Below are positions 23,804-32,330 of a stretch of DNA of 63,363 bases, piece by piece. This DNA is from an uncultured Clostridia bacterium (GTDB taxonomy: Bacteria; Bacillota; Clostridia; Christensenellales; Aristaeellaceae): contig CAKUCW010000012.1 of assembly GCA_934643825.1 (NCBI GenBank), positions 1 to 63,363 on the forward strand. The letters are read 5' to 3'. The notes beneath the pieces were generated by a model, which was given only the letters and a program-made list of their open reading frames with translations, did not search any database and had not been told where the DNA came from. The position numbers and the translations under genes were made by a program. Every line of letters starts with the position of its first letter. The stretch's first letter is position 1.

Positions 23804-25567
23804 ATGGAAGATTCTCAAATCATTCGCCGGCTGCTGGAACAGGGAACGCTGCTTTTTGACGGCGCGACCGGAACGGCGCTTCATGCGCAGACAGAGGACG
23901 GTGAGCCGGTCGAGCGGCTTTGCCTGCGTGCGCCGCAGTGCGTGCTGAAGCTGCATCAAGCCTATCTGGCGGCAGGCTGTCAGGCGATCAAGACCAACAC
24001 GTTCGAGGCGCATGTTTTGCTGGCTTGCGAGAACGAGGAGCAGCAGCGCGAGGTGATTTTGGCGGCGTGGACGTTGGCGCGTCGTGCGGCGGAAGGATAT
24101 CAGGCGGCTGTCTTTGCGGATATCGGACCGGCGGCAATCGAAACGGAGAATGGCGCGGCGGATTATTGCGCCATGGCGGATCTCTTTCTGGAAGCGGGCG
24201 CAACATGCTTTCTCTTTGAAACGATGCCGACGGATGCAGGATTGGCGGAAGCCGCTGCCCATATCCGACAGCGCTGTCCGCAGGCGTTCATCTTGGTTTC
24301 CTTTGCCGCAGGCGCGGATGGCTTTACGCGGGCAGGCGAACAGGCGGAAAAGCTGATTGCGAAAATGAGCGCCTGTGAAGATGTGGACGCCGTCGGACTG
24401 AACTGCATTTGCGGTGCGTATCACATGCGCAGACTGCTGTCCGGCATCCATGTAAAGGGAAAGTGGCTCAGCGCAATGCCCAACGCGGGCTATCCGCATG
24501 TCGAAGAGGGGCGGACGTACTACGACAGCGACCCTGCCTATTATGCTCAGCAGGTGGAAGCCTGTGTTCGGCAGGGCGTGCGCATCGTGGGCGGATGCTG
24601 CGGAACGACGCCCGAACATATTCGGCAGATGGCAAGGCGCATAGGACAGGCGGCTCCGCTCGTGACTGCGCCGCCGGAAAAGAAAGCGCGGCAGGAACAG
24701 CCTGTCTGCAAAAGCAGAATCAAGCAAAAGCTCGACGAGGGAAAGCGAGTCATTCTGGTTGAGCTTGATCCGCCGCGAAGCGCGGATCTCGGCGGATTCA
24801 TGCAAGGCGCACGGGCATTGGTTCAGGCGGGCGCGGATGCAGTCACCATCGCGGACTGCCCAATCGGGCGGGCAAGAATGGATTCCAGCATTCTGGCGTG
24901 CAAGCTGTCAAGAGAGCTGGGCATAGAAGCCCTTCCGCATATGACCTGTCGGGATAGAAATGTCAACGCGACCAAAGCGCTTCTGCTGGGGCTGTCGATG
25001 GAGCAGGTTTGCAACGTGCTGGTTGTGACCGGTGACCCGATTCCGACCGAGGAGCGCGGCAGCGTTAAAAGCGTCTACCAGTTTAATTCGCGTGTGCTGG
25101 CGCGGTTTATCACGGGACTTCGGGAAAACGGAGAAATCGAACCGTTTTTTGTCTGCGGCGCACTGAACATCAATGCGAATCGATTTGATTTGGAGCTTGA
25201 ACGCGCAAAGGAAAAGACGGAATGCGGCGTGGAAGCGTTTTTGACCCAGCCTGTGCTGAGCGAAAGGGCGGCGCTGAATCTGGAAGAAGCCCGGCATGTC
25301 CTGAAAGCGAAGCTGATCGGCGGGCTTTTGCCGGTTGTCAGAGAGAAAAACGCCCGCTTTCTGCAAAGCGAAGTGCATGGCATTGCGGTGGATGACGCCA
25401 TTATCCGCGCCTATGAAGGACTTGACCGGGCACAGGGCGAAGAGTTGGCGGTCAGGCTCTGCCGCGATGCCGCCGAGCGCATTGCGCCGTTTGTGGATGG
25501 GTACTATATCATGACGCCGTTCCAGCGAACGGGGCTGGTTTGCCGCGTGATGGAAGCGATTGGGTGA
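23804..25567 (+). CDS. Homocysteine S-methyltransferase / methylenetetrahydrofolate reductase fusion
   Basis: The 587 aa bifunctional product is of the YitJ type. The N-terminal homocysteine-binding domain (1 to about 290) has LLFDGATGTAL and the zinc cysteines in GLNCICG and GGCCGTTPEHI. The C-terminal MTHFR domain (about 305-587) has ILVELDPPRSADL, ALPHMTCRDRN and VLVVTGDPIP and would make 5-methyl-THF using flavin. It lies 14 bp after metH, so the operon both makes and uses the methyl donor. How the two homocysteine domains share work is unclear. Confidence 0.92.
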   Translation: MEDSQIIRRLLEQGTLLFDGATGTALHAQTEDGEPVERLCLRAPQCVLKLHQAYLAAGCQAIKTNTFEAHVLLACENEEQQREVILAAWTLARRAAEGYQAAVFADIGPAAIETENGAADYCAMADLFLEAGATCFLFETMPTDAGLAEAAAHIRQRCPQAFILVSFAAGADGFTRAGEQAEKLIAKMSACEDVDAVGLNCICGAYHMRRLLSGIHVKGKWLSAMPNAGYPHVEEGRTYYDSDPAYYAQQVEACVRQGVRIVGGCCGTTPEHIRQMARRIGQAAPLVTAPPEKKARQEQPVCKSRIKQKLDEGKRVILVELDPPRSADLGGFMQGARALVQAGADAVTIADCPIGRARMDSSILACKLSRELGIEALPHMTCRDRNVNATKALLLGLSMEQVCNVLVVTGDPIPTEERGSVKSVYQFNSRVLARFITGLRENGEIEPFFVCGALNINANRFDLELERAKEKTECGVEAFLTQPVLSERAALNLEEARHVLKAKLIGGLLPVVREKNARFLQSEVHGIAVDDAIIRAYEGLDRAQGEELAVRLCRDAAERIAPFVDGYYIMTPFQRTGLVCRVMEAIG

Positions 25568-25629
25568 AAGCACGCGATTCTATTCGAATTTTATAGATTT
25601 GGAACGAGGCACTTGGCTGAAATAAGGGC

Positions 25630-25658
25630 TTGAAGAAAGCGGTTTTTTGTGAGATAAT
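25630..25658 (+). promoter_or_regulatory. Promoter of ABC-F gene
   Basis: TTGAAG, a 17 bp spacer and GATAAT lie about 55 bp upstream of the ATG at 25714. Confidence 0.6.
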
Positions 25659-25713
25659 AAAAGCTGTATGTAAATCTTGGAATGTGGAGCAGGAAAAAGG
25701 AGAACCTTATCAC

Positions 25714-27333
25714 ATGATCGCAACGCAAAATATTTCGCTTTCTTACAGCGGCAAGCCGCTCTTCAAGAACGTCAACATCAAATTCACCGCCGGAAACTGC
25801 TACGGCATCATTGGCGCGAACGGAACCGGCAAATCGACGTTCCTCAAGGTGCTGTCCGGCGAGCTGGAGCCGACCACGGGCGAAGTGGTCATCACCCCCG
25901 GCGAACGCATGGCAGTTCTGCGTCAGAACCACTTTGAATTCGACCAGTACGAAGTGCTTCAGACGGTCATCATGGGGCATAAGCGCCTGTATGAGATCAT
26001 GAAGGAAAAGGATGAACTCTACGCCAAGGAAGAGTTTACCGATGCGGACGGCGAACGCGCCAGCGAGCTGGAGGGCGAATTCGCCGAGCTGGACGGCTGG
26101 AACGCCGAGAGCAACGCGGAAATGATCCTGACCGGTCTTGGCATCAGCCTCGACCTTGAGCATAAGCAGATGAGCGAGCTGGACGGCAGCCAGAAGGTTA
26201 AGGTGCTGCTGGCGCAGGCGCTGTTCGGAAATCCGGATATCCTGCTGCTGGACGAACCGACCAACTATCTGGATATCCAGTCCGTCCGCTGGCTGGAAAA
26301 CTTCCTGCTGGATTTCCCGAATACGGTAATCGTCGTCAGCCATGACCGTCACTTCCTCAATAAGGTCTGCACACATATCTGCGATATCGACTTCGGCAAG
26401 ATTCAGATGTACGTCGGCAACTACGATTTCTGGTATGAATATACCCAGATGGCAGCCCGCCAGCAGAAGGATATCAACAAGAAGAACGAGCAGAAGATCA
26501 AGGAATTGCAGGCGTTTATTCAGCGCTTCTCTGCCAACGCCAGCAAGCATAAGCAGGCGACCAGCCGTAAGAAGCTGCTTGACAACCTCCAGATGGAGAA
26601 CTTTACGCCGTCTTCCCGCCGTTATCCGTATATCGCGTGGAAGCCGGATCGCGAGATCGGCAACGACCTGCTGACCGTGACCAACCTTTCCAAGACGATC
26701 AACGGGCGCAAGGTGCTTAACAACATCTCCTTTGTGCTGACGCCGGGCGACAAGGTTGCCTTTGTCGGCACGGACGAGCTGGCACGCACCACGCTCTTCC
26801 AGATCCTCATGGGCGAAATGGAGCCGGACGAGGGCAGCTTCAAGTGGGGCGTGACCACCAGCCAGAGCTATTTCCCCAAGGACAACAGCGCTTACTTCGA
26901 CGATTGCCAGTACAACCTGATCGACTGGCTGCGTCAGTTCTCCGAGAGCCAGTATGAAAGCGATATCCGCGGCTGGCTGGGTCGCATGCTCTTCTCCGGA
27001 GAAGAGGCGCTCAAGCCCGCACGTGTTCTCTCCGGAGGCGAGAAGGTGCGCTGCATGCTGGCACGCACGATGCTTTCCGGCGCGAACGTGCTGATTCTGG
27101 ACGAGCCGACCAACCATCTGGACTTGGAATCCATCACCGCGCTGAACAAGGGCATGATCGAGTTCACCGGTTCCATGCTCTTTGCCACGCAGGACCACGA
27201 GTGTATCCAGACGGTTGCCAACCGCATCATGGAGATTCTGCCGGGCGGCCTGGTGGATCGCCGCGAGAGCTATGACGATTATATTGAAAGCGAAATTGCG
27301 GCACAGCAGCGTGCTGCATTGATGCAGGCGTAA
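25714..27333 (+). CDS. ABC-F family ATPase (YbiT-like)
   Basis: This 539 aa soluble protein has two ATP-binding domains and no membrane part; such proteins act on ribosomes. The first Walker A is GANGTGKS (near residue 38). Its signature is SELDGSQKVKV instead of LSGGQ, with LLLDEPTNYLD. The linker (about 245-315) is charged. The second nucleotide site has GTDELARTT in place of a lysine Walker A, with VLSGGEKVRCM and LILDEPTNHLD. The second site may therefore bind nucleotide poorly, though this pattern is common in this clostridial subgroup. The start at 25714 follows AAAGGAGAA. Confidence 0.9.
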   Translation: MIATQNISLSYSGKPLFKNVNIKFTAGNCYGIIGANGTGKSTFLKVLSGELEPTTGEVVITPGERMAVLRQNHFEFDQYEVLQTVIMGHKRLYEIMKEKDELYAKEEFTDADGERASELEGEFAELDGWNAESNAEMILTGLGISLDLEHKQMSELDGSQKVKVLLAQALFGNPDILLLDEPTNYLDIQSVRWLENFLLDFPNTVIVVSHDRHFLNKVCTHICDIDFGKIQMYVGNYDFWYEYTQMAARQQKDINKKNEQKIKELQAFIQRFSANASKHKQATSRKKLLDNLQMENFTPSSRRYPYIAWKPDREIGNDLLTVTNLSKTINGRKVLNNISFVLTPGDKVAFVGTDELARTTLFQILMGEMEPDEGSFKWGVTTSQSYFPKDNSAYFDDCQYNLIDWLRQFSESQYESDIRGWLGRMLFSGEEALKPARVLSGGEKVRCMLARTMLSGANVLILDEPTNHLDLESITALNKGMIEFTGSMLFATQDHECIQTVANRIMEILPGGLVDRRESYDDYIESEIAAQQRAALMQA

Positions 27334-27415
27334 TCCACGGAGAAAAATTTGCCCGTCAAGCAGTGCATGACGCTGAAAGTGTGGTATACTGAGTGAACGG
27401 GAAGAAGGGATTGCC

Positions 27416-27958
27416 GTGGAACATATTAAACAAGATCGAATCATCAATGTACCCAACGCGCTGACGTTGGTTCGTATTCTGCTTCTGCCCGTCGTCGTTT
27501 GGCGGTTTGTGCTGGGCGATACGACGGGGGCGCTGATCGTCTATATGACCGCCATGCTGACAGATGCGCTGGATGGCATTATCGCCCGAAAGACCAATCA
27601 GATCACGGCGCTGGGCAAGCTGCTTGATCCCATTGCGGATAAGCTTTCGCTGGTTACGCTGCTCGGGCTGTTCGTTTCGAACGGAGAGATTCCGCTGTGG
27701 GTGCTTGCCATCATCCTGTTTAAAGAAGTGATGATGGTCATCGGCGGCGGCGTTGCGCTCAAGCATGGCATTGTGGTCTATGCGCTGCCGATTGGAAAGG
27801 TTACGACGGTGACGTTTGTGCTTTCCATGGTGGCGAGATTTATGTCCGTTTTGCCGCTGGCGGATATCCTGTTGTGGATATCGGTTGCGCTGTCGATGAT
27901 GGCGCTGGTCTGGTATGCGGCAGACCTGATGAAAAAACTTGGACTCAAGCAGATTTGA
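27416..27958 (+). CDS. pgsA: CDP-diacylglycerol-glycerol-3-phosphate phosphatidyltransferase
   Basis: This 180 aa membrane enzyme makes phosphatidylglycerol phosphate. The CDP-alcohol phosphatidyltransferase motif D-x2-D-G-x2-A-R-x8-G-x3-D-x3-D is seen as DALDGIIARKTN then GKLLDPIADKL, near residue 60. NVPNALTLVRILLLP is the family start. There are about five membrane helices. The start is GTG 27416 with GGAAGAAGGG upstream. Confidence 0.95.
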   Translation: MEHIKQDRIINVPNALTLVRILLLPVVVWRFVLGDTTGALIVYMTAMLTDALDGIIARKTNQITALGKLLDPIADKLSLVTLLGLFVSNGEIPLWVLAIILFKEVMMVIGGGVALKHGIVVYALPIGKVTTVTFVLSMVARFMSVLPLADILLWISVALSMMALVWYAADLMKKLGLKQI

Positions 27959-27981
27959 CAAAATTAAATGCTTACTTATGG

Positions 27982-28014
27982 CGGCTCACGGCATTGACAA
28001 GATGCGGTGAGCCG
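27982..28014 (+). promoter_or_regulatory. 33 bp palindrome overlapping the guaB -35
   Basis: CGGCTCAC/GTGAGCCG outer arms (8 bp) and GCAT/ATGC inner arms (4 bp) enclose TGACAAG. TTGACA of the guaB promoter lies inside. It may be the pgsA terminator (TTT follows) or an operator for guaB, or both. Confidence 0.6.
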
Positions 28015-28022
28015 TTTATAAT
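27994..28022 (+). promoter_or_regulatory. Promoter of guaB
   Basis: Consensus TTGACA, a 17 bp spacer and TATAAT lie about 170 bp upstream of guaB. Confidence 0.9.
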
Positions 28023-28069
28023 ATACAAAATCCTTTTTTAAGTGCGTCTTTTTCATGTCATATAAATGC

Positions 28070-28132
28070 TTCGGGTTTGCCTCGGTATATAAACCCGAAC
28101 GAAAGTAATTGCGGGCTCTGCCTGCTTTTTTA
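28070..28132 (+). promoter_or_regulatory. Structured guaB leader with terminator-like hairpin
   Basis: Within the leader are a perfect 9 bp stem TTCGGGTTT/AAACCCGAA (28070-28099) and then GCGGGC/GCCTGC followed by seven T (28111-28132). The second hairpin looks like an intrinsic terminator placed before guaB, and it resembles the R1 palindrome. No purine riboswitch core is visible. This may be an attenuator of unknown type. Confidence 0.5.
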
Positions 28133-28193
28133 TAAGAATATGAATGAAAGAGAAACGCCGTTTACATCTGGAGAGATAACAGGAGGAAGAAAG

Positions 28194-29657
28194 ATGCTGC
28201 CGAATGTGATTCGTGAGGGACTTACTTTTGACGACGTTCTGCTGGTTCCGCGCCGCAGCGAGGTGCTGCCCAAGGAAGTGAAGCTCGAAACGTGGCTGAC
28301 CGATAAGATTAAGCTGAACATTCCGTTCTTGTCCGCTGCGATGGACACGGTTACGGAGTCTAAGACGGCAATCGCCATGGCTCGTGAGGGTGGACTGGGC
28401 ATTATCCACAAGAATATGTCCATCGAGCAGCAGGCTCAGGAAGTTGACAAGGTTAAGCGCTCTGAAAACGGCGTCATCTCCGATCCGTTCCATCTCGGTC
28501 CGGACAATCTGGTTTCCGATGCCGAAGAGCTGATGGCGCGTTATCGCATTTCCGGCGTGCCGATCACGGACGCCAACGGCAAGCTGGTCGGCATCCTGAC
28601 CAACCGCGATCTCCGCTTTGAAACCAATTATTCCCGCCCGATTCACGAGGTCATGACCTCCGAGAACCTCATCACCGCGCCGGTTGGCACGACGCATGAG
28701 CAGGCTCGTGCGATCCTGGCGAAGCATCGCATCGAGAAGCTCCCGCTGGTGGACAACGAGGGCATCCTGCGCGGCTTGATCACCATCAAGGACATCCAGA
28801 AGGCGCAGAAGTATCCGAACTCCGCGAAGGACGCTTCCGGTCGTCTGCTGTGCGGCGCGGCTGTCGGCGTCAGCCACGACGTGTTCGACCGCATTGCCGC
28901 GCTGGTTGCGGCGGGCGTGGATATCATCTGCATCGACACGGCGCATGGTCACAGCGCCGGCGTGCTCCAGCAGATTGAGAAGATTCGCGTGGCTTTCCCG
29001 GGCGTGCAGCTCATCGCCGGCAACGTGGCGACCGCTGCGGCGACCCGTGCGCTGTTTGAAGCGGGCGCTGACTGTGTAAAGGTCGGCATCGGACCGGGCT
29101 CGATCTGCACCACCCGTGTGGTCGCCGGTATCGGCGTGCCGCAGGTGACGGCGATCAGCGATTGCGCAGAGGAAGCCGAGAAAATGGGCAAGCGCATCAT
29201 TGCCGACGGCGGCATCAAGTATTCCGGCGACGTCGTGAAGGCGATTGCAGCGGGTGGCTCTGCCGTCATGCTTGGCAGCCTGCTGGCGGGCACGGAAGAA
29301 GCCCCGGGCGCTCTGGAAATCTATCAGGGCCGTCAGTTCAAGGTCTATCGCGGTATGGGTTCCCTCGCGGCGATGGAGAAGGGCAGCAAGGATCGTTACT
29401 TCCAGGAAGACGCGAAGAAGCTCGTTCCGGAAGGCGTCGAGGGACGCGTTGCCTACAAGGGCGTTCTCAGCGACACCATCTTCCAGCTGCTCGGCGGTCT
29501 ACGTGCGGGCATGGGCTACTGCGGCACGCCGACGATTGACTCCCTGCGCCATGATGCTGAGTTCATCCGCATCACGAACGCGGGTCTGGTCGAGAGCCAT
29601 CCGCACGATATCAACATCACGAAGGAAGCGCCGAACTATACGCGTGGCGGCATGTAA
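28194..29657 (+). CDS. guaB: IMP dehydrogenase
   Basis: The 487 aa product oxidises IMP to XMP with NAD+, the committed step of GMP synthesis. The TIM barrel begins with LTFDDVLLVPRRSEV. Two CBS domains are inserted at about residues 95-210. The catalytic cysteine is in GPGSICTTRVVAG, near residue 304, and the flap has GMGSLAAM. The start at 28194 follows ACAGGAGGAAG. The longer frame from 28077 is only the leader being read through. Confidence 0.97.
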   Translation: MLPNVIREGLTFDDVLLVPRRSEVLPKEVKLETWLTDKIKLNIPFLSAAMDTVTESKTAIAMAREGGLGIIHKNMSIEQQAQEVDKVKRSENGVISDPFHLGPDNLVSDAEELMARYRISGVPITDANGKLVGILTNRDLRFETNYSRPIHEVMTSENLITAPVGTTHEQARAILAKHRIEKLPLVDNEGILRGLITIKDIQKAQKYPNSAKDASGRLLCGAAVGVSHDVFDRIAALVAAGVDIICIDTAHGHSAGVLQQIEKIRVAFPGVQLIAGNVATAAATRALFEAGADCVKVGIGPGSICTTRVVAGIGVPQVTAISDCAEEAEKMGKRIIADGGIKYSGDVVKAIAAGGSAVMLGSLLAGTEEAPGALEIYQGRQFKVYRGMGSLAAMEKGSKDRYFQEDAKKLVPEGVEGRVAYKGVLSDTIFQLLGGLRAGMGYCGTPTIDSLRHDAEFIRITNAGLVESHPHDINITKEAPNYTRGGM

Positions 29658-29677
29658 TCTTTCTACAATCAAATCGA

Positions 29678-29713
29678 AACCGGACGACCGAAAAGCCGTC
29701 CGGTTTTTCTTTT
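29678..29713 (+). terminator. Intrinsic terminator of guaB
   Basis: AACCGGACG and CGTCCGGTT form a 9 bp stem followed by TTTCTTTT. Confidence 0.9.
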
Positions 29714-29748
29714 AAAATGACGTGGATAGCCAGTTAAACGGGGGTTGT

Positions 29749-30642
29749 TTACGGAATTAGCTTCATTTTTTGCAAGGCAAGACGGAGTTTTTCGCGGTAA
29801 GGCTCTTCCAGCGGCGTCAGCGGCAGACGAAGAGAATCGTGAATCAGCCCCATCATGGAAAGCGCCGCTTTAACAGGAATGGGATTGACCTGCAAAAAGA
29901 GCGCTTGAATCAAGTCCAGCATTGCAAGCTGAGTTTGCCGTGCGGACGGCATGTCGCCCTTCAAAAGAGCGGCGGTCAGCGCGTGAACCTGCGCGGGAGC
30001 GACGTTTGAAACGACGCTGATAGCGCCGCATGCCCCCAAAGACATCAGAGGCAGAATCTGATCGTCGTTTCCGCAATATACATGAAGCGGGTTCTGCGAT
30101 TGGGAGAGGATTTCCGCGGTCAGAACAGGGTTGCCGCTGGCTTCCTTGATGCCGACGATCAGCGGATGTTCGCTCAAGCGGAGAAGAGTGTCGGCGTTCA
30201 TGCCAACGCCTGTTCGACTGGGAACGTTATAGACGATCATGGGAAGAGGACAGCTTTCCAAAATGGCGTGATAATGACGGACCAGCCCCGCCTGCGTTGC
30301 CTTGTTGTAATACGGCGTGACGCAGAGCTGCCCCTGTGCGCCGAGCTGTTCGGCTTGCCGAGCATATTCGATTGCCTGACGGGTGTTGTTGGAACCTGTG
30401 CCAACGATGATGGGCAGGCTTCCGTGGGTCGTTTCAAGCCCGATTTCGATGACGCGCCTGCGTTCATCCATGGTCAGCGTGCAGGGCTCGCCGGTCGTTC
30501 CCAGCAGCACGAGCGCATCAACCTGACTGTCGAGCTGCATGGCAATCAGGCGGCGCAGGGCGGCTTCGTCAAGCGTTCCGTCGGGCAGAAAGGGCGTGAC
30601 GAGCGCAGTTGCGCATCCTTTAAACAGGGGAGAAACATTCAT
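29749..30642 (-). CDS. dapA: 4-hydroxy-tetrahydrodipicolinate synthase
   Basis: The 297 aa product condenses pyruvate with aspartate semialdehyde in lysine, diaminopimelate and dipicolinate synthesis. LGTTGEPCTL near residue 43 binds pyruvate, YNVPSRTGV near residue 132 carries the catalytic tyrosine, and GIKEASGN near residue 160 has the Schiff-base lysine. The start at 30642 follows AAGGAGGTC. The frame stays open upstream into the R2 and R1 repeats, which gives a misleading 95-residue extension. asd lies upstream on the same strand. Confidence 0.96.
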   Translation of the reverse strand: MNVSPLFKGCATALVTPFLPDGTLDEAALRRLIAMQLDSQVDALVLLGTTGEPCTLTMDERRRVIEIGLETTHGSLPIIVGTGSNNTRQAIEYARQAEQLGAQGQLCVTPYYNKATQAGLVRHYHAILESCPLPMIVYNVPSRTGVGMNADTLLRLSEHPLIVGIKEASGNPVLTAEILSQSQNPLHVYCGNDDQILPLMSLGACGAISVVSNVAPAQVHALTAALLKGDMPSARQTQLAMLDLIQALFLQVNPIPVKAALSMMGLIHDSLRLPLTPLEEPYREKLRLALQKMKLIP

Positions 30643-30686
30643 AAAAAGACCTCCTTCAGAGAAAAAAACGGACGATGTTCGCCTCG

Positions 30687-30813
30687 GCTTGTTGACATAA
30701 GCAAACTTAGCTTGAATGGCAAAAACAAGAAATTCAGCTATTCTTTCATTTGCAGAAAGGGTTATTTTCTCTCCTTTTTTTCGAGGGGAGAATAGCTTTT
30801 TGTCTACAGTCTG
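30687..30813 (-). repeat. Dispersed repeat R2, copy b
   Basis: On the minus strand this runs from CAGACTGTAGACAAAAAGC to GCTTATGTCAACAAGC. It shares the first part with the copy at 35438 and the last 74 bp with the copy at 1. It includes an extra purine-rich insert (AAAAAAAGGAGAGAAAATAA) relative to 35438. It lies 45 bp upstream of dapA. Confidence 0.85.
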
Positions 30814-30820
30814 AAATGGA

Positions 30821-30895
30821 CAGAGTCCGCCTGTATTCCGTCGAAGCCTGCAAAATACTCGAGTTTTGCTCACACGGGCGATTTTGCGAAACCTT
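30821..30895 (+). repeat. Dispersed repeat R1, diverged copy
   Basis: GAGTCCGCCTGTATTCCGTC, then GAAGCCTGCAAAATACTCGAG, then TTTTGCTCACACGGGCGATTTT follow the R1 order without the first hairpin arm. It lies head to head with R2 copy b, 7 bp away. Confidence 0.7.
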
Positions 30896-30904
30896 TCGCG
30901 CATA

Positions 30905-30952
30905 AAAAACACCGCTTTCAAACACATTCATCAGTGTTTCCAAAGCGGTGTT
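30905..30952 (-). terminator. Intrinsic terminator of asd
   Basis: AACACCGCTTT and AAAGCGGTGTT form an outer stem, with an inner AAACAC/GTGTTT stem. On the minus strand TTTTTT follows. It ends 20 bp after asd. Confidence 0.88.
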
Positions 30953-30972
30953 CCGGATGCGGTTTAAGTGGA

Positions 30973-32058
30973 TTATTTCTTGGGAATATAGCCCTGTGCG
31001 CAAAGCAGCTCGGCAATCAGCACGGCGCCGCCCGCCGCGCCGCGGAGCGTGTTGTGGGAAAGCCCGACAAAACGCCAGTCAAACAGGGAATCCCCGCGCA
31101 GACGACCGAGGGAAATGCCCATGCCATGCTCAAAATCACGGTCAAGGCGGGTCTGCGGACGATCATTCTCTTCAAAATACTGAATGAAGGGATGAGGCGC
31201 ACTGGGCAGGTTCATCTTCTGCGGCAGTCCCTCAAAGCTGCGCCAGCGTTCGATGATTTCTTCCTTGGAGGCGGGTTTCTCAAAGCTCGCCCAGCAGGTC
31301 GCAAGGTGTCCGTCGGCAACGGCGACGCGCACGCAATGCGCACTGATGACCGGCTCTTTAGCAGGTACGATGATGCCGTTTTCGACATGTCCCCAGATCT
31401 TGAGCGGCTCCTGCTCGCTCTTTTCTTCTTCGCCGCCGATGTAGGGGATGACGTTGTCGATCATTTCCGGCCAGCGCTTAAACGTCTTGCCCGCGCCTGA
31501 AATGGCCTGATAGGTGGAAACGACGACGCGTGTGGGCTTGAGATCATACAGGACGGTCAGCGCGGGAACGTAAGATTGAATCGAGCAGTTCGGTTTGACC
31601 GTCACGAAGCCGGTCTTGGTGCCCAAGCGTTTGCGCTGATATTCGATGACGGCGGCATGCTCCGGGTTCAGCTCCGGAACGATCATCGGCACGTCGGGCG
31701 TGCCGCGATGCGCCGAGTTGTTGGAAACGACCGGCGTTTCACTCTTGGCATATGCGTCTTCCAGCGCACGGATTTCATCCTTTTTCATATCGACGGCGCA
31801 GAAAACGAAATCCACATCGCTTGTTACGCCGCTTACGTCCGCAGCGTCGCGGACGATCAGAGAGCGAACAGCAGAGGGAATATCCCAGTCAAATGCCCAG
31901 CGCCCGCTGACCGCTTCCTCGTAGGTTTTGCCCGCGCTTCTGGCAGAAGCGGCGACAACGGCAATCTCAAACCAGGGGTGATCGGCAAGCAGGGAAACAA
32001 AACGTTGACCCACCATGCCTGTTGCGCCAACAACAGCAACACGCCATTTACGCTCCAT
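30973..32058 (-). CDS. asd: Aspartate-semialdehyde dehydrogenase
   Basis: The 361 aa product reduces aspartyl phosphate to aspartate semialdehyde with NADPH, upstream of DapA and of threonine/methionine synthesis. The nucleotide loop is VVGATGMVGQRFV at residue 9, the catalytic cysteine is in VKPNCSIQS near residue 155, and AISGAGKTFKRWPEM follows. Length and motifs fit the archaeal/fungal-type Asd branch rather than the E. coli one. It has its own promoter and terminator, so dapA downstream probably depends on another promoter. Confidence 0.95.
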   Translation of the reverse strand: MERKWRVAVVGATGMVGQRFVSLLADHPWFEIAVVAASARSAGKTYEEAVSGRWAFDWDIPSAVRSLIVRDAADVSGVTSDVDFVFCAVDMKKDEIRALEDAYAKSETPVVSNNSAHRGTPDVPMIVPELNPEHAAVIEYQRKRLGTKTGFVTVKPNCSIQSYVPALTVLYDLKPTRVVVSTYQAISGAGKTFKRWPEMIDNVIPYIGGEEEKSEQEPLKIWGHVENGIIVPAKEPVISAHCVRVAVADGHLATCWASFEKPASKEEIIERWRSFEGLPQKMNLPSAPHPFIQYFEENDRPQTRLDRDFEHGMGISLGRLRGDSLFDWRFVGLSHNTLRGAAGGAVLIAELLCAQGYIPKK

Positions 32059-32123
32059 GACGAATCCATCCTTTCAACTTCAGCCGTTAATACTGCCGTT
32101 TTAGGGGTAAAAACGGCATATTT

Positions 32124-32153
32124 ATCATATCACCCTGCATGTCGCTTTGTCAA
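32124..32153 (-). promoter_or_regulatory. Promoter of asd
   Basis: On the minus strand TTGACA, an 18 bp spacer and TATGAT lie 66 bp before the asd start. Confidence 0.8.
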
Positions 32154-32330
32154 CCCCGCCGGCTTCTTTTTGCGATGCGGATTGGCAAAGCGGCTGACCG
32201 CCCTGATAAAAAATACGCTGCCGCAATAGGAATTGTGACCTGTGGCTTTTCATTTCCTTCCGTGTGTGATAAAATAGTATCTTGAAGAAGTGGATGCATA
32301 AATCGCGGCATCCGGAAACGAGGCTATCGG

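Noticed and set aside
25990..26800. ABC-F gene as an antibiotic-resistance (ARE) determinant
   Set aside because: The linker is not extended as in Vga/Lsa/Msr proteins, and the sequence is closer to housekeeping YbiT-like proteins.
28077..28193. 39-codon N-terminal extension of GuaB
   Set aside because: It reads through the leader hairpins, and the family start MLPNVIREGLTFDD has an ideal ribosome binding site at 28194.
30643..30972. Lysine riboswitch before dapA
   Set aside because: The 330 bp are accounted for by R2, R1 and the asd terminator; no L-box pattern is seen.
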